Source: Oscillospiraceae bacterium
GTDB taxonomy: Bacteria; Bacillota; Clostridia; Oscillospirales; QAMX01
Reading direction: 5' to 3'
DNA: 5,969 nt
NCBI GenBank assembly: GCA_902772625.1
Contig: CACYBP010000019.1
Location: forward strand, 1 to 5,969
Made by a program: the position numbers and the translations under genes. Below, piece after piece: positions 1 to 4,845 of this stretch. The first letter of the stretch is position 1, and every line of letters starts with the position of its first letter. The notes under the pieces were generated by a model that ran no database searches, was not told the DNA's origin, and was given only the letters and a program-made list of their open reading frames with translations.

Positions 1-341
1 CGGAAGATCACGCTGATCTCCCCCAGATCCTCCTCCGGCGCGCGGTACAGTTCCACCTCGTAACGGATCGTAGGCCGGTATTTGTATTCCAGGCTGGATT
101 TCAGCGACATGATCGGCCGGTTTTCGGCGGGGAAGGCCACGATGTCGCCCTCTCTCCCCACGTATTCGTCCAGCTTTCGGAACACCCTTCTGATCTTTTC
201 CTCCGGGGTCAGGACCCCCGCGAATTCGGCCAGAGCCAGATTGCAGAGCGCCGACCGGCTCATTCCCCGCGCCAGGGCCATCCGGTCCAGGGCCCGCACC
301 ACCTCGTCGTCCAGAAGCATGGAATAGAGGTTCTTGGACAT
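1..341 (-). CDS. Ribbon-helix-helix (CopG-like) DNA-binding protein, C-terminus cut by window edge
   Basis: I translated this by hand from the ATG at 341-339. The frame stays open to the left edge, giving 113 residues and no stop. The N-terminus (MSKNLYSMLLDDEVVRALD) fits a ribbon-helix-helix fold: a short strand at about residues 4-9, helix A at about 11-24, a GMSRS turn at 26-30, and helix B at about 29-43. RHH dimers bind DNA through the paired strands, often as repressors. After this comes a charged helical stretch (about 45-62, TPEEKIRRVFRKLDEY) and a part with KYRPTIRYEVELYR (about 90-103), probably a separate domain. I recall similar RHH proteins in Clostridia but could not check. The start has a good Shine-Dalgarno (GGAG at 355-352, 10-nt spacer) and follows a consensus promoter. 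Autoregulation is plausible but inferred. The target is unknown; the RHH call is fairly sure, the role is not. Confidence 0.8.
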   Translation of the reverse strand, partial: MSKNLYSMLLDDEVVRALDRMALARGMSRSALCNLALAEFAGVLTPEEKIRRVFRKLDEYVGREGDIVAFPAENRPIMSLKSSLEYKYRPTIRYEVELYRAPEEDLGEISVIF

Positions 342-376
342 ACTGCCTCAGCTCCTTTCTCTTCTTGTCTGCATAT

Positions 377-405
377 ATTATATCACCCGTTATTAAATTT
401 GTCAA
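377..405 (-). promoter_or_regulatory. Perfect sigma-A promoter with extended -10 for the RHH gene
   Basis: On the minus strand TTGACA lies at 405-400 and TATAAT at 382-377, with exactly 17 bp between. The bases just before the -10 are TGA, giving an extended -10 (TGnTATAAT). The sequence upstream of the -35 (about 406-438) is nearly all A/T and could act as an UP element. Transcription should begin near 370, leaving a leader of about 28 nt that includes the ribosome binding site. Every recognised element is at or near optimum, which suggests that the promoter is either very strong or normally held down by a repressor. Confidence 0.9.
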
Positions 406-483
406 CACTTTTATATAATTAATTTTGCTAGTTTAATATCCTCTGGCCCGTGTCGCCACCCGGCTTCAGCGATCCGGGCAGAG

Positions 484-516
484 AAAAACCGGGGAAAGGC
501 GTACGCCTTTCCCCGG
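484..516 (-). terminator. Strong intrinsic terminator after plsY, end of operon
   Basis: Positions 489-516 form a perfect 28-bp palindrome: arms CCGGGGAAAGGC and GCCTTTCCCCGG around a GTAC centre. On the minus strand it is followed at once by five T (488-484) and then CTC. The hairpin begins 14 nt after the plsY stop codon. On the plus strand no T-run follows, so it acts in one direction, closing the DUF177-rpmF-DUF512-der-plsY transcript and insulating the RHH gene. Confidence 0.93.
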
Positions 517-530
517 ACGGATCTTCGTCT

Positions 531-1163
531 TTATTCCGGCTTCGGTTTCTTTTTGAAGCTCAGCTTGTTTTCCTTGTGGTTCATGAGACGGATGATATTG
601 CTCCGGTGCTTCACGATCACGAGAAGCGGGATCAGGATCGCCACGATCTTATAGGTCAGCCGGTCGGGGTAAAAGATATAGCAGAGCACCGGGAAGACCG
701 CGTTGGAGATCATCGACCCCAGCGAGATATACCGCGTCGCGGCCACGATGCCCACGAAGACCGCAAGGCACACCAGAAGCAGAAGCGGATGGAAAAAGAG
801 CGCCGTGGCCGCGGCGGTCATCACGCCCTTTCCGCCCTTGAAGCCGTACCACACCGGCCAGATATGGCCGATGATGGAGGCGGTGCCGGCCATCAGGCGG
901 ATCATCATGCCGGCCTCGAAATCAAACCCGGCGCACAGGAACTGCGCGAAAAGGATGGCCAGGGCGGCCTTGGAAAAGTCCAGGATCACCACCAGCGCCG
1001 CCCATTTTCCGCCCATGACGCGCTGCACGTTGGAGCTTCCCGGGTTCCCGCTTCCCAGGGTACGGATGTCCTTGCCGAGGACCGCCTTGGAAAGCTCGAT
1101 GGCGGGGTTGATCCCGCCGAGAAGATACGCCGTCAGAACGACGATGATATACCGGATCAACAT
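531..1163 (-). CDS. plsY: Acyl-phosphate:glycerol-3-phosphate acyltransferase PlsY
   Basis: PlsY is an integral membrane enzyme that moves an acyl chain from acyl-phosphate (made by PlsX) to glycerol-3-phosphate, forming lysophosphatidic acid, the first committed step of phospholipid synthesis. The 210 residues match the family's usual length. The family motifs are present: GSGNPGSSNVQR at 37-48 (motif 1), GHIWPVWYGFKGGKG at 99-113 (the FKGGKG glycerol-3-phosphate site), and RYISLGS at 144-150. Several hydrophobic segments fit a multi-pass protein (about 4-24, 53-77, 86-106, 117-140, 150-163, 170-182), with a basic C-terminal tail. Motif 1 has Ser44 where Thr is more usual, a mild change. The ATG at 1163 has GGAGGG (1176-1171) ahead of it. 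It is the last gene of the operon, 25 bp after der. The gpsA gene that often follows plsY in Clostridia is missing here. Identification is secure. Confidence 0.97.
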   Translation of the reverse strand: MLIRYIIVVLTAYLLGGINPAIELSKAVLGKDIRTLGSGNPGSSNVQRVMGGKWAALVVILDFSKAALAILFAQFLCAGFDFEAGMMIRLMAGTASIIGHIWPVWYGFKGGKGVMTAAATALFFHPLLLLVCLAVFVGIVAATRYISLGSMISNAVFPVLCYIFYPDRLTYKIVAILIPLLVIVKHRSNIIRLMNHKENKLSFKKKPKPE

Positions 1164-1188
1164 GATACGTCCCTCCGAAGAATAACGG

Positions 1189-2526
1189 TCACATATCCCT
1201 GACGTCTTGCTTGTCGCTTTTTTCCCGGATCAGCATGCGGATCGGCGTCCCCTGGATGCCGAAGACCTCCCGGATGGTGTTTTCCAGATACCGCCGGTAG
1301 GAGAAATGGAAGAGCTCGGCGCTGTTGGTGAAGGCGACGAAGGTGGGCGGCTGAACGCCGGTCTGGGTCATGTAATAAATGCGAAGGCGTCTGCCCTTGT
1401 CGGTGGGGGGCTGCACCTTGGCGGTGGCCTCTCCCAGGACCTCGTTGAGCATGCCGGTGGGGATCCGGCGGGTGCAGCTTTCGTAGACCTCGTTGATCAT
1501 GGGGAAAAGATTGCCCACCCGCTGACCGGTCTTGGCCGAGATGAAGATCATGGGCGCGTAGGTCAGATAGGCAAGATCGGTGTAGATCTTTTCCCGCATC
1601 TTCGCCATGGTGCGGGTCTCCTTTTCCACCAGGTCCCATTTGTTGACCGCGATGATGACGCCCTTGCCCTTTTCATGGGCAAAGCCCGCCACCTTGGTGT
1701 CCTGCTCTGTAACACCTTCGGTGGCGTCGATCATGAGGACGCACACGTCGGCGCGGTCCATGGCCATCTGCGCCCTGAGGACCGAGTATTTTTCCACCAG
1801 CTCGTCCACCCTGGATTTCCGGCGGATGCCGGCGGTGTCAATGAAGGTGAAAAGGCCGTATTCGTTTTCCACCTCGGCGTCGATGGAATCGCGGGTGGTG
1901 CCGGGGACGTTGCTGACGATGACCCGCTCCTCCCCCAGGATGGCATTGAGAAGCGACGATTTCCCGGCGTTGGGTTTTCCGATGATGGCAACCGAAATGC
2001 CCTTCTTCTCCTCGTTTTCCTCCACGTCGGAGGGGCAGGCCTCGTAAATGGCGTCCAGAAGATCGCCGGTGCCGTGCCCGTGCAGGGCCGAGACCGGGTA
2101 AGGATCCCCCGCGCCGAGGTTATAGAACTCGTAAAGCTCCGGGGGGACGGCGCCGATGCTGTCCACCTTGTTGACGCAGACGAAGATCTTCTTCCGGTAT
2201 TTCAGAAGCATGTCGGCCACGTCGGCGTCGGCGGCGGTGACGCCCACCGTCACGTCGGTGACCAGGATCACCACGTCTGCGTGGCGGATGGCGATCTCTG
2301 CCTGGGCGCGCATGAATTTCAGGATCTCGGTGTCGGCCTGCGGCTCGATACCGCCAGTGTCGATGACGGTGAAAAGCTTGTTGCGCCATTCGCATTCGCC
2401 GTAGATCCGGTCCCGGGTGACCCCGGGCGTGTCCTCCACGATGGCGGTGCGCCCGCCCGTCAGTTTATTGAAAAGCATGGACTTGCCCACGTTGGGCCGT
2501 CCCACGATGGCGATGACCGGTTTCAT
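1189..2526 (-). CDS. der: Ribosome-assembly GTPase Der (EngA)
   Basis: Der is an essential GTPase with two GTP-binding domains in tandem; it acts late in assembly of the 50S ribosomal subunit. The first G domain shows GRPNVGKS (9-16), DTPGVTRDR (32-40), DTGG (56-59) and NKVD (119-122). The second shows GKPNAGKS (183-190), PGTTRD (208-213), DTAG (230-233) and NKWD (295-298). An acidic, lysine-containing linker (about 165-176) separates them, and the C-terminal part (about 350-445) corresponds to the KH-like domain that contacts rRNA. The length of 445 residues is normal and no motif is missing. The ATG at 2526 follows a GGGGAG-type Shine-Dalgarno. It starts 27 bp after the DUF512 stop codon and ends 25 bp before plsY, so it is co-transcribed with both. 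Identification is secure. Confidence 0.98.
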   Translation of the reverse strand: MKPVIAIVGRPNVGKSMLFNKLTGGRTAIVEDTPGVTRDRIYGECEWRNKLFTVIDTGGIEPQADTEILKFMRAQAEIAIRHADVVILVTDVTVGVTAADADVADMLLKYRKKIFVCVNKVDSIGAVPPELYEFYNLGAGDPYPVSALHGHGTGDLLDAIYEACPSDVEENEEKKGISVAIIGKPNAGKSSLLNAILGEERVIVSNVPGTTRDSIDAEVENEYGLFTFIDTAGIRRKSRVDELVEKYSVLRAQMAMDRADVCVLMIDATEGVTEQDTKVAGFAHEKGKGVIIAVNKWDLVEKETRTMAKMREKIYTDLAYLTYAPMIFISAKTGQRVGNLFPMINEVYESCTRRIPTGMLNEVLGEATAKVQPPTDKGRRLRIYYMTQTGVQPPTFVAFTNSAELFHFSYRRYLENTIREVFGIQGTPIRMLIREKSDKQDVRDM

Positions 2527-2553
2527 GCCTCTTCTCCCCTTTCTTCGCTCTTT

Positions 2554-3855
2554 CTATTCCTCCAGCATGGCGTCGAGCAGCGCCGCGCCGTCGTTCTCCA
2601 CCGGGACCACCGGGGTCCCGAGGAACTCCGAAAGCTCCGAGGGGGTCACGTCGTCCAGAAAGACCTCTTCCCCGGCGCGCAGCATGTCCCTTACGATCAG
2701 GACCTTTTCCCCGAGGGCTTTCCCCGAAAGCTGATTCTTGAGATCGCGTCCGGTGAGAAGTCCCGCCACCGTCACGCCGCCTCCGAAAAACTCGTTTTTT
2801 ATCACGTGAACGCGGACCGTAAGACCCGGGAATTTTTCCATGGCCTCTTCCGCAAGCTCCCGAAGGAAGGGGCCCGCGGCCTCTCCGGTGGCGATGGAAA
2901 GCTCCCGGGAGATCTCCTCCGGCTCCCGGTCCGCGAGGGCTTCCCGGAATTCCCTTCGGAGAAGCGCGATCATGCCCACGCCGTTTTCCAGCTGCGGGAA
3001 ATCGCCGTAGCTTTCGGCCGGAGGGATGGGGAGCTCGGCTTTGATATAGAGCTCGTCGGCCACGTAGATCCGCTTTTCCCCGGTGAATTCCAGGGCGATG
3101 GCAGACCATTTGCCGGCCCGGGCGATGACGTCCCGGGCGTTTTCCTTCGTCATGGGATCCAGATGGCAAAGCCCGTCCCGGTGAGCGGTAAGCCCCACCG
3201 GCACCAGGGCGATGCTTTCGACCTCCGGCGCGCGGGCCACCAGATCGTGAAGGGTGCGTTCCAGCTCGTCCCCGTCGTTGAGGCCGGGGCAGATCACCAG
3301 CTGGGCGTTCATTTTGATGCCCGCTTTTTTGAAGATATCGATGTATTCCAGGCTCTTCCCGGCGTTTTTGTTGCCGAGCATCCTGATCCGCAGATCGGGA
3401 TTGGTGGTGTGCACCGACACGTTGATGGGGCTGATCTTCATCTCCACGATCCGCTCCACGTCGCGGCGGGAGAAGTTGGTCATGGTCACGTAGTTTCCGA
3501 GAAGAAAGCTGAGCCGGACGTCGTCGTCCTTGAAATACAGGCTTTCCCGCATGCCCTTCGGCAGCTGGTCGATGAAGCAGAAGACGCAGTTGTTGGCGCA
3601 CCGCTTCTGCTTGTCCATCAGGTAGGTCTCGAAATCCAGCCCCAGCGGGGTATACCGGCCCTTTTTCAGTTCGACCGAGCGCCGTTCCCCCTCGCTTTCC
3701 AGAACCAGCGAGAGCGCGCTTTCCGCCGTATAAAAATCATAGTCCAGAACGTCCGCGATCGCATGGCCGTTCACCGAAACGAGGATCTCCCCCGCGCGCA
3801 CGCCGGCGCGGGACGCGGGAGAATGCGCCTCCACCGTTTTGATCCTGACCGCCAA
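2554..3855 (-). CDS. DUF512 protein: PDZ plus radical-SAM-like Fe-S protein
   Basis: This matches the COG1625/DUF512 family of Fe-S proteins related to NifB and MoaA, with a PDZ-like N-terminus. The reaction is unknown. The PDZ-like part covers about residues 1-60 (SPASRAGVRAGEILVSVNG at 12-30). A radical-SAM-type cysteine motif CX3CX2C follows at Cys86, Cys90 and Cys93, continuing as CFIDQLPKGMRESLYFKDDD (93-112), a family signature. The middle (about 115-240) looks like a TIM-barrel segment, and the DUF512 domain fills the C-terminal half. At 433 residues it is full length. The start is TTG at 3855-3853: an in-frame TAA at 3882-3880 and no ATG or GTG in between leave no other usual choice, and GGGAG lies 7 nt upstream. 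The family often sits before der in Clostridia, as here. Its presence beside rpmF and der suggests a link to ribosomes or translation, but that is inference. Confidence 0.93.
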   Translation of the reverse strand: MAVRIKTVEAHSPASRAGVRAGEILVSVNGHAIADVLDYDFYTAESALSLVLESEGERRSVELKKGRYTPLGLDFETYLMDKQKRCANNCVFCFIDQLPKGMRESLYFKDDDVRLSFLLGNYVTMTNFSRRDVERIVEMKISPINVSVHTTNPDLRIRMLGNKNAGKSLEYIDIFKKAGIKMNAQLVICPGLNDGDELERTLHDLVARAPEVESIALVPVGLTAHRDGLCHLDPMTKENARDVIARAGKWSAIALEFTGEKRIYVADELYIKAELPIPPAESYGDFPQLENGVGMIALLRREFREALADREPEEISRELSIATGEAAGPFLRELAEEAMEKFPGLTVRVHVIKNEFFGGGVTVAGLLTGRDLKNQLSGKALGEKVLIVRDMLRAGEEVFLDDVTPSELSEFLGTPVVPVENDGAALLDAMLEE

Positions 3856-3867
3856 ACCCGTGCTCCC
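3853..3867 (-). promoter_or_regulatory. Shine-Dalgarno and TTG start of the DUF512 gene
   Basis: GGGAG at 3867-3863 is followed by 7 nt and the TTG at 3855-3853. The in-frame stop TAA at 3882-3880 rules out a more upstream start, and the next possible starts would cut into the PDZ domain. A TTG start usually lowers translation relative to ATG, so the protein may be made in smaller amounts than its operon partners. Confidence 0.8.
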
Positions 3868-3892
3868 TTCTCCGCCGCCTTACTAACGACGG

Positions 3893-3922
3893 AGGACGGA
3901 CAAAACCCCGTTTGCCCGTCCT
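3893..3922 (-). other. Intercistronic RNA hairpin between rpmF and the DUF512 gene
   Basis: On the minus strand AGGACGGGCAAA (3922-3911) pairs with TTTGTCCGTCCT (3904-3893) around a 6-nt loop, giving 12 pairs. One pair is G-U on the minus-strand RNA but would be an A-C mismatch on the plus strand, which favours a role in the minus-strand transcript. No T-run follows, so it is not a standard terminator. It begins 21 nt after the rpmF stop codon and ends before the DUF512 Shine-Dalgarno. It might protect the upstream rpmF message or mark a processing site. Confidence 0.6.
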
Positions 3923-3943
3923 TCCCTTGTTTCTGATATTCGA

Positions 3944-4129
3944 TTACTTGCTTTCGGAAACCGCGATAACGGTTTTTCCTTTGTAATCGCCGCATTTCGC
4001 GCAAGCACGATGGGGGAGCTTCAGCTCGCCGCAAACCGGGCACTTCACCATACCGGGAGCCTCGAGCTTCCAGTTGGCCTTTCTCATGTCTCTGCGCGAT
4101 TTGGATACCTTACCCTTGGGGACTGCCAT
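3944..4129 (-). CDS. rpmF: Ribosomal protein L32 (bL32), zinc-ribbon form
   Basis: This is a 61-residue protein of the large ribosomal subunit. The N-terminus [20 protein letters not shown] is the L32 signature. A zinc ribbon follows with CPVC (Cys30, Cys33) and CAKC (Cys43, Cys46), so this is the zinc-binding (C+) type with all four ligands present. The ATG at 4129 is preceded by an excellent Shine-Dalgarno, GGGAGGTG, which fits high ribosomal-protein output. It lies 19 bp after the DUF177 gene, the usual yceD-rpmF pairing found across bacteria. What follows is unusual: the DUF512-der-plsY block rather than plsX and fab genes. Identification is secure. Confidence 0.98.
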   Translation of the reverse strand: MAVPKGKVSKSRRDMRKANWKLEAPGMVKCPVCGELKLPHRACAKCGDYKGKTVIAVSESK

Positions 4130-4148
4130 GCGTTACACCTCCCGTACT

Positions 4149-4619
4149 TTATCTATCCTCTTGATCTTTCTTGCCGCAATCGCACATTCCTTCATTCAGG
4201 TCGGCGCCGCAAACCGGGCAAAGCCCCTTGCAGTCCTCGCGACAGAGAAAAACCATGTCGATGTCGAGCAATACAGCGCTTAAAACCACGTCGTAGAGAT
4301 CCAGCGAACGGCCGTCCACCACCGTGTAGCTTTCGCTTGCGTCGTCGGTCTCCTCGCTCCGCTTCACCAGCGTTTCCCTTACCTTCGCCTTTTGTTCGAA
4401 GGCCAGGGGCTTGAGGCACCGGGCGCAATGCGTTTCCACGTCCAGCGATACGTCCAGCCTGAGCGTCACGATGCCGCCTTTGTTTTCGGCCTTGCCCGTA
4501 ACGCGCGCCGTTCTGAACGGGCGGTCTCCGTAATAATCCACGTCGGAGAAATCGATCTCGCCCTCCACCGGAACGGTATAGCCCGCGTTCTGAAAAAGCT
4601 CCACCGTATCCAGCTTCAT
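4149..4619 (-). CDS. DUF177 / YceD-family protein
   Basis: A 156-residue protein of the DUF177 (YceD) family, soluble and probably cytoplasmic. The biochemical role is not settled. Family members are very often encoded directly before rpmF, and a plastid relative has been tied to 23S rRNA accumulation, so a role in 50S biogenesis is likely. Visible marks are a first cysteine pair, HCARC (Cys65, Cys68), in the middle of a beta-rich segment, and a C-terminal cluster with CREDC (126, 130), CPVC (134, 137) and CDC (146, 148). The last contains GLCPVCGADLN, the conserved family signature. The cysteine clusters suggest metal binding, probably zinc. The ATG at 4619 has AAGGA with a 9-nt spacer from GGA, and a further GGAGGG upstream. 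It is the first gene of the operon, with a leader of about 38 nt. Confidence 0.93.
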   Translation of the reverse strand: MKLDTVELFQNAGYTVPVEGEIDFSDVDYYGDRPFRTARVTGKAENKGGIVTLRLDVSLDVETHCARCLKPLAFEQKAKVRETLVKRSEETDDASESYTVVDGRSLDLYDVVLSAVLLDIDMVFLCREDCKGLCPVCGADLNEGMCDCGKKDQEDR

Positions 4620-4663
4620 ACCCGGCGTTCCTTTCCCTCCGCTTTTTTCGCACTGCTCGGTAT

Positions 4664-4692
4664 ATTATATCGCAAGGCTTTTCGCTTGTCAA
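4664..4692 (-). promoter_or_regulatory. Perfect sigma-A promoter of the DUF177-rpmF-DUF512-der-plsY operon
   Basis: TTGACA at 4692-4687 and TATAAT at 4669-4664 on the minus strand are separated by exactly 17 bp. A run of A lies just upstream of the -35 (about 4703-4696), as in UP elements. There is no extended -10 TG. Transcription should begin near 4657, giving a leader of about 38 nt before the ATG at 4619. The strength suits an operon that contains a ribosomal protein gene. Confidence 0.92.
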
Positions 4693-4713
4693 CTCTTTTT
4701 TTGCCGAAAGACA

Positions 4714-4767
4714 GGGGAAAAAGCCCGTCTTTTCACAGCCGCTTCCCCAAAAAGCCGGGCTTTCCCC
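4714..4767 (-). repeat. Imperfect inverted repeat upstream of the operon promoter
   Basis: GGGGAAAAAGCCCG (4714-4727) is matched in inverse orientation by CGGGCTTTCCCC (4756-4767), with a 2-nt bulge and a 28-nt spacer. No T-run follows on either strand. It overlaps the possible second terminator at 4749-4769, so the two structures would exclude each other. It may be only a side effect of GC-rich terminator-like sequence. Confidence 0.4.
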
Positions 4768-4769
4768 GG
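4749..4769 (-). terminator. Possible weak second terminator
   Basis: On the minus strand CCGGG (4769-4765), a loop GAAAG, and CCCGG (4759-4755) form a short all-GC hairpin. One C and then five T (4753-4749) follow. It lies downstream of the main terminator at 4800-4830 and before the operon promoter, so it could catch read-through from the large upstream gene. The stem is only 5 bp, so this is tentative. Confidence 0.4.
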
Positions 4770-4799
4770 AAAAGAGCGCCCCCTCCGGAAACCCGGGAA

Positions 4800-4830
4800 G
4801 GAAAAGAGCCGCCGGACCGTCCGGTGGCTC
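4800..4830 (-). terminator. Intrinsic terminator after the large unknown gene
   Basis: The hairpin covers 4806-4830. On the minus strand GAGCCACCGGA pairs with TCCGGCGGCTC around a 3-nt loop, with one A-C mismatch. It is followed directly by TTTTCC (4805-4800). The stop codon of the upstream gene is 15 nt before it. On the plus strand the mismatch becomes a G-U pair and six T occur a few bases later (4835-4841 region), so it could work in both directions, although no plus-strand gene was seen. Confidence 0.8.
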
Positions 4831-4845
4831 CCGTGTTTTTTCGCG

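Larger units (their letters stand above)
484..4657 (-). other. Predicted five-gene operon DUF177-rpmF-DUF512-der-plsY
   Basis: Five co-directional genes lie between one consensus promoter (4692-4664, start expected near 4657) and one strong terminator (516-484). Gaps in order of transcription are 19 bp, 88 bp, 27 bp and 25 bp, and each gene has its own Shine-Dalgarno. No further consensus promoter was seen inside the unit. Only the rpmF-DUF512 gap holds a hairpin that might alter relative expression. The genes combine ribosome assembly (L32, Der, probably DUF177) with membrane lipid synthesis (PlsY). Internal start sites cannot be excluded by eye. Confidence 0.8.

Noticed and set aside
342..530. 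A small RNA or riboswitch in the gap between plsY and the RHH gene
   Set aside because: The gap is explained by the operon terminator and the RHH promoter. The leader of the RHH gene is only about 28 nt, too short for a riboswitch.
450..1202. A 250-codon plus-strand open frame over plsY
   Set aside because: It is antisense to plsY, runs through the operon terminator palindrome, and its product is a low-complexity His/Asp/Arg-rich string without a recognisable domain.
2465..3601. A 378-codon minus-strand frame overlapping the DUF512 gene and the start of der
   Set aside because: It is a shifted frame of genuine genes, rich in Arg and Gly, with no motif. The true frames carry the radical-SAM cysteines and the Der P-loop.
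3893..3922. The hairpin after rpmF as an operon-ending terminator
   Set aside because: No T-run follows on the minus strand, and no consensus promoter was seen between it and the DUF512 gene. It is kept as an intercistronic hairpin only.
1207..3936. A 909-codon open frame on the plus strand
   Set aside because: It lies antisense to der and the DUF512 gene, both of which have complete family motifs. Its translation is rich in His, Asp, Gly and Val with no domain pattern, as expected for the opposite strand of GC-biased codons.
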